A DNA stretch of 64,000 bases from Perkinsus marinus ATCC 50983 (taxonomy: Eukaryota > Perkinsozoa > Perkinsida > Perkinsidae): NCBI RefSeq assembly GCF_000006405.1, contig NW_003211646.1:124001-188000 (forward strand), read 5' to 3'. This document shows positions 22,801-35,260 of this stretch, piece by piece. How positions within the stretch are numbered: the stretch's first letter is position 1; each line of letters begins with the position of its first letter. A program made the translations under genes and the position numbers. The notes beneath the pieces were generated by a model, which worked only from the letters and a program-made list of their open reading frames with translations, was not told the origin of the DNA and searched no databases.

Positions 22801-25800
22801 GTAGCCTCAACCGCTATCAGCTTGGAGAAGTCTGCCTCTTCCTCTACTACTTCCCAAGACAGGGGCAACGAAACAGACAATGCCGCCGAGCCGGACGGTA
22901 GTATAACCTCCTCCGTCAAAGCTGGCTCAACGTCCGTCTCCTGTTCGCTACTCAGAAGGAGATCGTCTTGAGACCCCTGACCATTGCTACTCACAGGAGA
23001 TCTCGGTGGTGGGAGGCAGAAGGCTGAGGCGTGCACGTTGTTAACAGAGGCATCAATGCGTACCGTGGAGGCATCTTCCATTTTGGAGTCTAGCGTGACC
23101 ACTCCCAGGTTCACCAACACGTGGTCTCCGCCCTCGAAAGATTCCTCAGAGCTCTGCTCCTGCGCATCCAGATCCATGAGGTCCACAACAACATCAGTCG
23201 GACCAACATCATGAGCCTCCTCCTTCTCCACTACAGCAAGCTCTAGCACCGGGGCTGCCGCTCGTAGAGCTATCAGACAAGGCAGCCTTGCCACGCTCGT
23301 CGACTCTGCTATAGCGGCGCCAAGATCATCAATACGGTTGATGAAGTGCTCTATAGGAGGGGCGGCGGCCTTCTCAGGCGTAGTAGCCTCCTTATAGGCT
23401 CTACCCAACGATTCGATGCTCTTCAGGTCTACCAACAGGGGCCTTATACGCAGCTGCTGAGTCTGGGCAATGACGGCTGACTGGTACGGCCATGGTGATG
23501 GATAGAGTCCCCATAGTATTGACACAAAGGGAGCCATCCCCTCTGCTGCTGATGGAACCTAAGGCAGGGGAAAAATTCACGATGGCGATTCCTGGGTTCA
23601 ACAACGTACTGACTGTGTACACGGAGAGATGATCTCCTTCCCGGCGACTTCCAAGGAGATCGATCGCACAGTGAGCTCCCCCGAGACAGCCAACTTATCC
23701 TTAACACATCGTGACACCTTAATAGAATCTAAGAAGACACACTGAGATCGTTGCTTCACAGAAGCACCAACTTTTCAGATCTGCTATTCGGCCCACTACA
23801 ATGGCCTTCCTCCTATCCTTCGTGTCCTCACTATCGAATAATGACAGGCAGGAGCCTTTGCTGTCTGAATGCAATTATCGCTAAACCATACCACTCCTTT
23901 TCCAACTTACCAACACTGATCTCCACCACGGTCCTTTCCCCGTCCATCCTCGGCAGTTCCAACTTTCCCCCATGTCTCCTCGCGAAGTCCAACAGCCCCA
24001 GCTTGACCCTCTCCAGCTCCACTTCAGGAACCTCCATTCGCTCCTGTTCTCCTCCTTCCTCAGAGAATAATGCATCCGAGGCCTCCATCATAGTTTTCGT
24101 AGCCTCCCTAGCGTCCTCAGGGTCCACAACCTCTACCTCGGCTGAGAGCTCTCGAGACATCTTCGCAATGCTTTTCAGGAACCCAGGAGTGATATCGGAC
24201 AACAGATAGCCACTGTGAACATCCAGACTGCCTCCCTTATACGTCAAGCCGACTGCTGCTTCTGATGAGCTCTCCCCTTGCAGTGTTATACACCCACCAC
24301 ACGTGTCCTCGACGTCCTCAGTATGGACTTCAAAACTCGAGCAAGCTCCCTTCCATTCCGAATCAGCCAACGCCAAGGAGACCTTCTTCACTTCTACCAC
24401 CAAGCCGTCAGGGCACTGCCCATCAGCGCACACTTCCAAGCGCGCAGCATCTAGGACCAGGCTCAAGCCGAAATCAGGCAAAGCCATAGGAGAGGGCGCC
24501 TGTAGCTGCCGAGCCTTCTGCACTGCCTCTCTAATACCTAAACGAAAACTCCATAGGAATCGCAGCCGATAATCGTGATCTAAAGCATACGAAAGTCAAC
24601 CTCAGGAGTACCTTTTCTCATATCCTTCAGCGACCCCACTATCTCCTTCACAAGATCCCTCACAGTAGCCAGCGTACCATTAACGAATCGTAGGCATGCA
24701 GGAGTCAGCCGTACACACAGTGTTGAGGCCACGCTAACTTCCACGTGGAGGGGCGCTCGCTTTAGCACTACATGGACCTCGCTCGGGTCGAGGAATTGAG
24801 TGCACCCAAAGGCCCCTGCGATGACGACAGAGTTGTCACTCATACTCAGACGGTACTCTTCCCCATCCTTGCTGGTGACCTGAACTCTACCAAGGATACA
24901 TGTGAGCTCGTCTGCCATTTCTGCTGGCTTTATGTGGACTATCGGAGCCATCATGTCGACCTTAAGGTGGACCAATTTCGTCGCGACATGCTGAGATGCA
25001 GACTGCAAGAGGTCAGTGAGATCCGTCATGTCAAGCTGAGATGCCCTCTCCTGGATTTCCGTTATGGCGGAGATCTTAGCCTCTTTATATTCAGTGGCGA
25101 ACTGTGCTCCTGATGCAGCGAACTTCTTCAAAGTAGTCGGCTCTATCCAAGCAACAAGGGCATCAGAGGTGATGGACACAGTAGCTTCATATGGGTCGAG
25201 GATGCCCCTACCACGAGGCTTAGACCGAGTAAAGCTTATCTCCACTGAGGGTCCATCAGGCCTCGAGTCGAAGCTCAACAGGTGCTTGCCATAAGCCTCC
25301 ACTTGTACGTCATCAACACCGCCGTCCACAGCGAGCTCTTGCGGGGAGGACAAATTGGGCACTACTACGTTGAAGAAAAGTCGGCCCAAGCCAAATGTCA
25401 ATGCAGAAGGGGTATCATCATCTCGCTGGTGCTGGAGGCAATCCACAGTTACATTGGTGAGTTCGAAGGTCCAAGTGACGCTGCGCTGCATTTTCTTTCC
25501 ACTACTGCCAGCCCCCTTAGCGGCGTTTCCAACCACCTTATCCACTTCCTCCTTTCCTGCCCACGAGGCGAACCATGAGGTCACCTGTGCCTTCTCCTTC
25601 TCAGCATCCTCCTTCAACCTAAGTCCTCTCTCATAGCGCCATCTAGCTAGGTCCATAGCCGGCACCAAGGCCTCTATATTATCGATACGCGCCGACTCTT
25701 TCGAAGCTTTCACCAACAGAGCCTGATACTCGGCCTTAAGGACGTCCTTATCGCTCTCCTTAATATCTGATGAGAGAGCCTGCCTGACCAGCTTCCCTTC

Positions 25801-26704
25801 GGCATGCAAAGTCCTGTTGGCTTTGAGCAGTATATTAGCTCTTTCTCTATCGATAGTGACCCGGCCTCCATTCACAGTAAGGGACCAATGCATAGCCCGA
25901 TTTTGCTGAGTACTACTGATGAGCAATGTAGCGTCCAAAGGCTCTGCTTGTAGAGGCATTCTAGGCGACTCCCCCACGTCAATGCTGAGGCCGCTGAGTT
26001 CACAGCGCTTATACCACTCCCCTGTTACAGCCGCTTCCTCACCGACCTTCCACTCCTTGTTACAGGACAACACGGAGGCCCCACCGAGAGATATGGTTAT
26101 CACTGAGTCGCTCACTCGAAATGATATACAAATGTCTTTAATTGAAATCTGAGAAAGACGTTGACCACAAGCCACCTTTACATGCCCTTACCTGTATGCT
26201 GTTTATCATAGCTGTCAATAACGTCCCTGTAAAACTGCCGACCTCTTCTGAGTCCAACTGTCGCTTTAGCTCCATTGCTCGAACAAGATTCTCTATGAGT
26301 TCCCTTTTGTCCCGCAGCAGCGTCGCCCTCAATGCCTCCAGACTACCACCAGCTTTCTCCAACCTCTCAGCAAAGCCCAAAGAGCTGAGCTCTATTCTGA
26401 CCTTCTCCACTTCCACAGTTGTGCTTGCCGATAGAAGCGTGCTCCAAGGGATTTTGATACGAATCCGTCCCACACTGCCCTCCGTTAGGTTAGCCGCTCG
26501 CATGTATTTACTCAGAGCCGCTGTATTCAGTTTAGCATTCATAATAGTCATCTCACCATTCCACAGATCATGCTCGATCCTAGCCTGTCCATCCTGTAGA
26601 CCATCAACGTACCGAGAGAGCCACCCTATTATGAAGTTCTGCAGAGACGATCGACGACCGGGCGCCGCCGTCGCTGCCGCCTTCCCGCTACTATTGATAG
26701 ACAT
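16810..26704 (-). CDS. VPS13: VPS13-family bridge-like lipid-transfer protein
   Basis: This roughly 9.9-kb gene has long exons (for example 26175-24580, 24523-23900 and 23537-21786) joined by introns of about 45-50 nt. The N-terminal chorein motif starts just after ATG 26704: NFIIGWLSRYVDGLQDGQAR, then LWNGEMTIMNAKLN, then GRIRIKIPWSTLL. The junction NSIQ|ISIKDICISFRVSDSVI is typical of VPS13. The central part is a long array of beta-rich repeats with acidic linkers. A VAB-like segment lies near 19780-20190 (LSVNISVVVTSD, FSKNWFVNSVEG). The C-terminal adaptor region has LKGPELVLPQQAFYMY (about 17200) and SQVVGSSSVLNVIGAKLWGP (about 17050). VPS13 proteins move phospholipids in bulk between membranes at contact sites. 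The model ends about 30 residues after the last motif, shorter than usual. Some exon borders between 21.7 and 17 kb are uncertain. Confidence 0.88.
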
Positions 26705-27752
26705 CGATAAAAAATGAAGCAATCAACTCGAGAGATCATCAGCACCCACTCTATTATACCAACAGCGCCTAACCCTCCAGTCGTCCGACTTCCCCTACCA
26801 TAAACGGCACGGTTCTTCTTCCCAGAGCTGCCATGAACATCCTGGCCCAGGAGGCACCTCACGCGCCGAATCGTCTATAGCTTTCCCTCCCTTAAAGTTC
26901 CCATTGGCACTCAATGGCCCAAGCCACGTTCAATTCTAGCCAGTCGGCTCTCGGCGACCTTCCAGTGAGTACTACATAACGCAAGAAGGTGATACAGAGC
27001 AACAACAGTATACGGTATATGAACTACCACACTCAGCATCGTGAGCAAGCGGCCTCCGCATACGTCTTGTCCGAGTGAATGACACAACCCTAGGCAGTCA
27101 GGCATAAAGCTCTTCTACGAGCTCATATTCTTCCAAGCCGGTGACACTACACCTTCATCCCCTTCCCCCGCGAATACTACACACGGTCGGTTGAACTCCT
27201 CTTCGCACTCGACACTGCAGTTCCGATTCGGGTTAGACCCATATGGATGTCTAGGTGACTCATCAAAGGTCGGTGATGATTACAGTCGCAGTGGGGCATT
27301 ACAAACGTGTCCACTAACGTCACTCGCCGAGTGTACGATCCTACAGCTGCTGGTAGAGAACGGTTATTGGGCTCTCCAGATGCAATCTGGGTCCATGGCT
27401 TTCCTTGGCTATGGAACCATTCATAATATGCTCACCAATCTACGAAGTTGGGGGCTGACAGTGCTGTGGGAAGGGATACATACTGTGCATCTGTCTCTCC
27501 TAACTACCAACCCCCTCTTTCCTATACGGAGTCCACTGGAGGCTCAATACACTGTCCTCGAGGTGCTTAACGACGATTCCTTTGAAGACCATCCCACCCA
27601 TAGTAAACAGTAAGTTGCTAACGGACATGCTCAGATTAGAATTGCAACGGCAATAAGGTGATAGCGTCTTAGGGGCCACTCAACTCGGTACGTATTCTTA
27701 AGTAAAGGGAGCACTACTCGCACATGAAGCATGCGGGACAAGACAAGAACCG
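26705..27752. other. Region upstream of VPS13 without a firm gene
   Basis: A plus-strand open frame at 27191-27613 (about 140 codons) is the longest here. Its sequence has no recognised motif and no supporting splice context, so I do not call it. The stretch just left of 26890 should hold the VPS13 promoter. Confidence 0.3.
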
Positions 27753-28440
27753 TCAAGAGCTCTCAGCTACTCTCTTAATACGTGGCATGAAGCAACAAGG
27801 CAGCTGAAAGATGACCCTCGATAATGGAACTAAGTCAACCATAACTACCACCGATCCGCACTGCCAGAATCCCCACACGGGGCTACTCCCATCCCCAAAG
27901 CCAAGTTCATGGGCATCACTCTCCTGCCTATCCAGCTCCGAGTATTCACTCATGCCGCCAGCAGTGTCACTATCAGTGTCCTCGACGCTGAACTGGAAGG
28001 AAGGCTCTACGAATGAAGTCCTACCTAGAGTAGTACATCCTCCGATGAGCAGGAGAGGGACAGTCGCTTAGGCGAGTCCTTATCACAATCGACTGCCTCG
28101 GTCCTGCTCGAAGACATAGGAGCCTCTGCCTCTACAAAACTCCCGGTATAATAACAAAGTAGTGCGAGCAGTAAGCATAGCGCCGATGTACGTACTCTTC
28201 ATGGACCGTCGAGCTAGCTTGTCCTTCTCCTCTTCAAACCGCTGGGCCTCCCTCTGGCATACAACCTGTGCCTCAATACGCGGTGGGTCGTAGTCGTAGA
28301 CTGCATCAGCAGTGACCTGAATAATAGCGGTGTGGGGAGGACCAATACTGCATCCATCATCAACTCACCGCCCTAGGGTGGTTCTCGTACACGGTGCCTT
28401 CCTCTGTCTCGAAAGACGAAAGCACGATGATTATTAGGAG
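27753..28440 (-). CDS. Hypothetical multi-exon protein with a charged segment
   Basis: A chain of plausible minus-strand exons starts near 28440 with VLSSFETEEGTVYENHPRA. A GTGAGT...TATTCAG intron follows, then VTADAVYDYDPPRIEAQVVC and a charged helix rich in Glu, Arg and Lys (REAQRFEEEKDKLARRSMK). Further downstream come an acidic segment with EDTDSDTAGGMSEYSELD and a hydrophobic run (SVVVMVDLVPLSRVIF) near 27850. The reading frame, protein-like composition and GT-AG borders support coding. I do not recognise the family, and the start, the stop and the exon joins are all provisional. Confidence 0.35.
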
Positions 28441-30116
28441 GGAAATTAACCTTCAAAGAGACTCAGGACCAATCTACTAAGCAATGACCACGAGAACGAC
28501 TAAGGGGTCGTTCGATAAACCGATTTCGGAATCAAAATCGATTCCGGTATCGCTTATTACGCGCATAATATGATGCTAGAATCGATGCTGAATTCCACAA
28601 TTGATTCAATAAACAAGGGGTAAGTGCACGATGCGGTTGAGGAAGTCTAAAGTCAGACAAGATTACAAGGAGCTCAGTATTAGTGGTGTCTAATTCTCGT
28701 GGGACTTTTCGGATGCCGCTGAAACTTCTCAGAACTTATCCCTTAGAGTTGAGCCCATTCACCCTTGACCCTCTAGTGTACTGTGTCTGCTTATGTCGTA
28801 TAAGCCTCGATGCAGTAGATTAGGTAGTCTCCTTAGTGCCTCTAATCCCAACCTCTCAGAGATTCGGTAGGATCCTTAGTCTGACCACACAGTAAGGGTC
28901 TACGGTGTAGGTCGTTGTATACCAGGGAGCAGCAAGGGCTGCAGCAGCAGAAGGCAGCTACGGCCGAATTTAGCAAGATCATCAAACGTCACTGCACGGT
29001 CTCTGATCGCAATCAGAAGGTTATGATAGTAGGCTGCAATCGACCCTTGAGCTGGTCTATCCCTCTGCTACTGAGTAGGTAGCTGTGAACATGAGCACTC
29101 AACCGGGAAGTGTAGACTATCGTGAAACCCCAGTGGACCCGACACAGGTAGCAGAGCCGACACGTTTCGTCTAACACTTATGGTGATTGTGCGGCATTGA
29201 TCATAGTTTACTGGCTCACTCAATTCACGGTGCTTATGAACTACCTTGACCAGTGTGCCTTCACTAGGTCCCTCAGTATCATCATGAGATATCGAAGATC
29301 AACAAAGTCCAAGCTGAGCTAGAGGGAGTACGCCATAGAATAGCTCAGTGGGTCTACACTGGGAGTCGCATGTTACGAAACAGTGATTATTATCAGATTA
29401 ACAGCGGAGGAAAAGAGTCGAATAGAACCTCTTAGAAGGCAGGGCCAAACCCTGATGAAGTGACACCAACCATGTTTATGCATCTTAGACGCTCCCTTAG
29501 TGTATCTAGCCTTGCCGGTAGTAGCATCACCTCTCTGGACACGTGGTTCGACTGTTATGGACGGTACGCCTTGCCTTGTCAATGACGCCCTCACCGTCGC
29601 AGATGCACTCAGGCCCAAACGCAAGTCAAGTGTTCATGAGAAGTACCTCAGTTACATACCGTCAAAGGCTAATACGATAGTTAGAGGTGAGCCCTACTGC
29701 TCCTCAGTTGAAACCTCACCATCAAGGCAGGTGCCAAGACTCGGAACGGTAGTCTAGTATTTGATACCACTCGGAGCTCAGCAATACCCCTTCGCAAGGG
29801 CGTCTTAATAGCATGAGGACTTTGGTCCGCTTTTGCCATCATTACTATGGTGTACATCAACCGTGTCGAGTTATACTACTGCTCACGGTCAATCACAAAG
29901 AAGGGCCAGCTTCCTGAGCTGAGTCAGAGGCAACCGCCTTCTGGTTACAGTAGACTAGGTCTATGTCATGAGGAGGGATTGCTATGATTATATTGCGGCA
30001 GTGCTATCATAGCACTACTATAATCATAGCACCGCTATGCATGAAATTGTACCGAAATCTATCTAGGTTGAGTCGGTAAGTCATTTTCTCGTTACCATAC
30101 TGCCTAGTAGCCACCA
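28441..30116. other. Gene-poor stretch of about 1.7 kb
   Basis: No convincing gene. A plus-strand fragment near 28925-29060 (QQGLQQQKAATAEFSKIIKR) reads like protein but is isolated. Inverted repeats are frequent, for example CGGAATC/GATTCCG at 28527-28546 and the nested hairpin at 29980-30031. The stretch could be old mobile-element debris. Confidence 0.35.
29980..30031. repeat. Nested perfect inverted repeat (double hairpin)
   Basis: Outer arms TGCTATGATTATA (29980-29992) and TATAATCATAGCA (30019-30031) are perfect 13-bp reverse complements. Between them lies a second palindrome, AGTGCTAT-c-ATAGCACT (30000-30016). The inner arms also echo the GCTAT core of the outer arms. It could fold as one stem topped by a second stem, and it sits about 85 bp before the first candidate start of the RPGRIP1L-like gene. 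Confidence 0.85.
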
Positions 30117-32961
30117 ATGACTGGCGGTCCCCCCTCGCGTTCGGCACCGTTAGCCATGAACGATAGGAAATCGAGTGGGCGTAGCTCACGCTCATTATCT
30201 ATCACGAGTGTACGAAGAGGAGGCTTGGCTATTCAGAATCCCAGCCTCAAGCGGTACTTCGATTCAGGACAATACTTAGCTGATCGTAACTGGTCAGATT
30301 GGCATTGGCGGGGGCTCTGACGAGGCGGGCCAACTCACCTTTCTCCCATTCTAGATCGTATACTGCACGGCCCTCACAGACTGCACGTAAGCTGAGGGCG
30401 CCAGTCTTAGTAGCATCACATGATGGAATACTGAGCTCGCAGGGACGTGCCTGTCCCCTCGCCGTTTGTCCGATGCTGCTGAACTGGAGATGCGGTCCCG
30501 TATCGAGAGTCTCGAGGAGGAGCTGGCTACAATACGAGGGAGTCAGTATTGACATTTGAAAAATGAGATGGTCTCCCGCAGGCACACCAGCCTCGCGAGT
30601 GAGGGCATCAGCGAGGTACGTCCAAGAGGAGGGAGCCATGTAACAGTGTGAGAACTCATCGTCCTTCAGTTCACCCGTAAATGCATACACCAGTCCGCGC
30701 ACATCAATGTGGTCGGGCGAGGAAGCCACATCGTTGAGAAAAGTACGGCAGGAGAGCCGCTGAAGTGACACTGTCTATCACAGCAACTGGAGGAGTCAGA
30801 GGCCCGTCGGCAAGAGCTCCATGCTGAGATCATGGAGATCGCCAAGTCTTCTTTCGGGCAGCAGGTGAGCTACCGTGCTGGCCTCATTCAGCCCACATTA
30901 GGGAGAGACGCGGGCGGCACTTCAAAGGCGTGTGACTGAGCTCGAAGGGGAGCTGATGAGAATTAAGGAGGACCTGGCCTCCGAGAAGCAACGGGCTGAT
31001 GGAATGGCAGCAGAGCTACAGCAGAAGCGCCGGGGAGCGGAAGAGTTAGAACAACGTGTGGGGTGGTTGAACACAGCGCACGTTGGTGATTCCCCTGCAG
31101 TGCTTATTATAGGTCTTGACCTTGACAGAGGAGAACTATAGGATGCGGGCAGAGGCTGACAGATACAATGGCCAAGCTATCGCACTAGAATCACGGTGAG
31201 TCTAGGGACGAGTATTGTTGGAAGTACTACAGCAGGCTGAGTTTCCTCACGCCGAGCCTCACTGAGGAGGATAGAGATAGGCTTGGGCAGGTCATAGCAG
31301 AGATTATCAACAACAGGTAGGCTGCTATCAGAGGGAGACATCTCATTGAGACGCTCCTTGTCAAGGCCTGCTGCCTTCGTGACTCTTGGCAGTGTTGGTG
31401 ACACTAACGCGGAAGAGGGGGAAGGTGAGCAGCATTGTGTTACGGGAGTGTTGGTCACGGGCCGCAGGGTCTCCAGGGAAGCTCACCGTGAATACCCTAT
31501 CTCGTATGGTGGACACGCTACGGCAGGAGAAATCAGATCTTGTCGATGAAATACAGAGCCTCCGGAAGATGCTGCAAATAGAGGCTGGTTATGTCGCCTA
31601 GGATATACCCCTAGAGAGTGGCGGGTGTAGGTATCTCGGCGGATCTACGTAAGCTGATGGAGGCAAGAGCACTAGAGTCGAGGGAGAGGACGGGGGACCT
31701 TATCAAGGTGAGCAATGCGGTAAGGCTAAAGTGCTCTTCGATAAGGCCTCACTGACAGGAGCGCGACAAATGGCAGCGGCTGGCCAGCAGTAGGGACCTC
31801 CAAGTGAAGCAGTTGCAGAAGAGGCTTGCGGAGTCTCGGAAGTGTTGTCGACCAAAGCGGCGCCTGTGCTGACCTGTGTGCTGATCAGGAGCCACATCCC
31901 AGCATCTATCAGTGAAGGCCGTCGCACTGCTGTTAGTAGCGATGGTGGTTTCTCCGACCTCAGCGAGATACCAGACCTCAGTCTAAACAGTCTCGACGTT
32001 ATCCTCAGTAAGGGTACACTGGACGGAGCGATCATCCACAGTTTGGGTAAGGACACTGCTAACCTGACCTTGGTAGTGTATTACTACAGGGTTCCCAGTT
32101 GGACAAGACACCACCACCACCCCGACCGAGACGCTGATGTCCGTTATCCTCGTTAGCTTCTATGACTTCGACCTTTGCGTGTCGGATGCAGCTGCTGGAC
32201 TAAACCCTAAGTGAGTAGTACAGCAGTCGCGAGGCCAAGCAGAGTGATGATGATGCTGCTCAGCTACCGCACCACACTGTCCTTCCCTGGCCTTGACATG
32301 ATTGATGATAGCAATCTATGGGGCGCTCTTGAGACAGAAGGTAGCCGCAGTGGTGCTCCGACAACGAGGGGCTGATTTCCCCTATAGGCTTGAGGTTGGA
32401 GTTAGAAGCCTTCCAAGTTGGAGCTACCGCAGCAGGAGCCGGCGGGGCCGTCATTGGCACATCCCATGTAGTGGGACGGAAGACAGGATCGTCCATTGAT
32501 TCTCATGGACATCAGATAAGCCTGGGAGAGCTCTTGCAGCGGCAAGCGGATACCAACCCAACGATCTCTGGGGAAGCTGTATTCACAGTCACCGGCTCCA
32601 CCGACATGCCCGAGACCCTTGGATTTGTCAGGTGCTCTATAGCAGCATCTGACTATGGCCAGGACTATGCCAGGTACAAGATACGTTTCCGACACCCCAT
32701 CGTGGACCACTATGAGCAGTGGAAGCAACGCAAGATGCTCGAACGGGACCTTGGTAGGCGAGGTTCCCGCTGCTATCTCTCCATTGCACATCAGCAGATG
32801 CTGGTACCGTAGCAAGTCCAGATATGTTGCCATCGACGACTGCTGAGAGGCCTGGGCGTATCGAGAAGCCACAGGCAACGGTGCCGGACGCGGTCAATAA
32901 CTCTCGACCGAGTATTCTTACATCAGCGTTGCCACCCCTCTCTTCGATAGTACCGACTTAG
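30117..32961 (+). CDS. RPGRIP1L/NPHP8-like ciliary transition-zone protein
   Basis: Small exons joined by GT-AG introns (for example a 37-nt intron after SSFGQQ near 30860) encode coiled coil over the first two thirds: LEMRSRIESLEEELATIR, VTELEGELMRIKEDLASEKQ, LSRMVDTLRQEKSDLVDEIQ and RDKWQRLASSRDLQVKQLQK. The C-terminal third matches a C2 domain of the RPGRIP1 family: SVILVSFYDFDLCVSD, YRTTLSFPGLDMIDDSNLWG, then LGFVRCSIAASDYGQDYARY and RFRHPIVDHYEQWKQRK. A final 41-nt intron leads to a Pro/Ser-rich tail and a TAG at 32959-32961. RPGRIP1L organises the ciliary gate at the transition zone. Possible starts are ATG 30117 or 30156. The coiled-coil exons are less certain than the C2 part. Confidence 0.65.
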
Positions 32962-33610
32962 TTGTGTACCATGCTGGTGTTAATCCTCATTTCCTAAGGA
33001 AGACTGTTTGTGTTACTGTACTTTATCGAGGCTACAGAACTATCGGGCGCCCCTAAATGACACCAATGAGGTACCTTCGCTCCGAACTCTTCACAAAGTT
33101 TTGTTTCCACCATTAACTGAGCACTAGACCCGAACACATCCATCATCAACACTTGTCCACTGTTCAATAATGGTTTGTGCTACAGCGTCCAGTGGTTAAT
33201 ACGTGAACAACTGCTCCTCACAGTTATGCTCTGTTTCGGCTGTGCCCGGCCAAAAACCCGAATAGAGTCATACACTGACTATCAACGCGAAACCCTAGAT
33301 GTTCGCAGCACAAAGCAACAATCTCGACAATATTTATCATCGCTGCTTCCGGTGATCGCACTAGCCGCAAGGATAATGACAAGTGTGCGGCGTAAAGGTG
33401 AGGCCACTGCCGCCCCCTCGGGCGACCATCACCACAATGCAAATCATTGCAACAGAAAGTACAGAAGAGAGTCCAGTAGCAGTAGTAATTACAAGAGCAA
33501 TGCAGCAGAAATCAAATGGTGGTGATAACCCTGTGGCACTGACTTGTACTGCGGAAAATTGGAATTCAGGTTAACATACTTCAGCCCTCAAATTCTACAT
33601 TGCATTCTTT
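32962..33610. other. Convergent intergenic region
   Basis: This lies between the 3' ends of the plus-strand RPGRIP1L-like gene and the minus-strand MORN gene. It should hold both 3' untranslated regions. No gene is seen. Confidence 0.45.
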
Positions 33611-35260
33611 TTACTGCTGCTGTTGAGTATCATTATCACCGGACTTGGCAGTGGCATCAGCTGGCGCCGAGGCTTCCTTAGGGGCCTCGGCGGTAGTGCT
33701 TCCAGCGGCCTGAAAGAACACCATCATTCAAGATCCATCGAGGAGGGCAAACGTACATGAGGGGGGCCTAGCCATCGTACCCTGTGACCATCTTCCCACT
33801 CACCCTCTCGGACCTACATACGCCTATAACTCATATCCTGGCGTCACGATACATTACCTCTCCCTTGGCTGTTCGATAAATGCCACGTCCATTCTGCTTG
33901 CCAGCCTTCCAGCCACCTTCGTATCTTCAAGAAGAGCGATAGACCCATGAAGGAGAGGGAGTGCCAGTAGACCTACCGGCGACCATCCGGCCACGTGAAC
34001 ACGCCTTGACCGTCCTTCTGGTCATTCACATACTGGCCTTCGTATCTGATGATGATCATGAGGCGAAAGCCCTGCAAGAGCCGAATAGAAAAGATTACTT
34101 CCGTCCATCAACCCAAATGAATGTTCCCTTGCCGTGCATTCGGTTATCCTTCCATTCACCTTCATACTTACGGCCATCACCTGAGAATCGTCATCGGTAT
34201 GTCCCAATGGGAGGAAGCCAGGAATAGTACCCCAACTATAGGTTCCATAACCTTCTATGTCGTTGTTAACGAATGTGCCCTCGTAAACGGAGTTATCTGT
34301 CCATGAGAAGCGACCGTGTCCATCCTAAAAAATGAGGAGTGAATAATATGAAGCTTCACGGCGAGCTACTTAGCCTACCTTTTTGCCATTCTTATACTCC
34401 CCTTCATACTTGGCTCCATCAGGCCAATCTTCACGACCAAAGCCATCCTGCTTATCATCCTTCCACTGTCCTGTATACCTACACCACCGCATTTTGTACA
34501 GCTGACAAGCAGTCTATCCCTACTTGCTGCCATCGGCATGATAGTAAGTACCCTGACCATCAGCCCTGTCATCCTTCCACTCACCATCGTAGATATCACC
34601 ATCAGCATGAGTGAACTTACCTACCCCAACACGATGATGATAAGCCAAAGACTGTGATACCTACCCTTCCCACAAGCCTTATCGCTCTTCCATTCTCCAT
34701 CATACTTAGCACCATCAGGCCACACTTGAACTCCGTACCCATCCCGGGAATTGCCCGACCACTCACCAGTATATCTACGAAAGAGGCAGTTATCGTGGAG
34801 AACGTCAAATACGAACGACTGCTACATGGCGCCATTCTCGCACTTGAAAGGTGCCCTTTTCTCACGACCAGCACCTTCTGCGGTAGTACCCGCTACTTCA
34901 CCACTGGCGGCACCTTTAAACAACAAAAAAAAACTCACCAATCACCACAGCAAGAGGCCTACTTTTATCAACACCAGTTGCTGTAGAGCCGCCTTGTCGC
35001 TGATCAGCACCTGAAGCAGCACCAACAGCAGCCGTGCCTGCTTGGGCTCCTCCTTGGGAGTCATTAGTGTTGGCGGCCGGCGGCCGTGGGCTACTACTGC
35101 TAGTAGCTGCGTTGTTAGAATTACCAGCTGCTTCTGCTGCTGAGGCACCTTGTTCAGTTGCACCACTGGCTCCCTTAGGCTGCCTTGTCGGCGCTGCTGC
35201 TGCGTTGGTGGGCTCCTGAGGTGTCTCGTGTTTACTACCAAAGCAAGCACAATTTCCCAT
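33611..35260 (-). CDS. MORN-repeat protein with an acylated N-terminus
   Basis: The start [10 protein letters not shown] has Gly2 for N-myristoylation and Cys4/Cys6 for palmitoylation. About 85 residues of low-complexity Ala/Ser/Gly/Gln sequence follow. A 49-nt intron leads to [20 protein letters not shown], and then MORN repeats begin: [69 protein letters not shown] and [13 protein letters not shown], with more between 34330 and 33900. At least seven units are visible, spread over several short exons. The C-terminal exon is Ala/Glu-rich, ends in QQQQ and stops at 33611. MORN arrays scaffold cortical or membrane-linked structures in alveolates, and the acylation motif predicts plasma- or inner-membrane attachment. 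The function is inferred. Confidence 0.8.

Noticed and set aside
23400-23540. Apparent 19-25 nt ultra-short intron in the VPS13 gene
   Set aside because: A normal intron of about 51 nt (GTACGT...CTTAG) a little upstream restores the frame fully, so no ultra-short intron is needed. Similar 22-nt and 25-nt candidates in the MQO and MORN genes were also replaced by 46-nt and 49-nt introns.
30247-30771. Minus-strand open frame of 174 codons
   Set aside because: It lies opposite the coiled-coil exons of the RPGRIP1L-like gene, whose plus-strand frame has the typical heptad pattern; the minus frame is a shadow.
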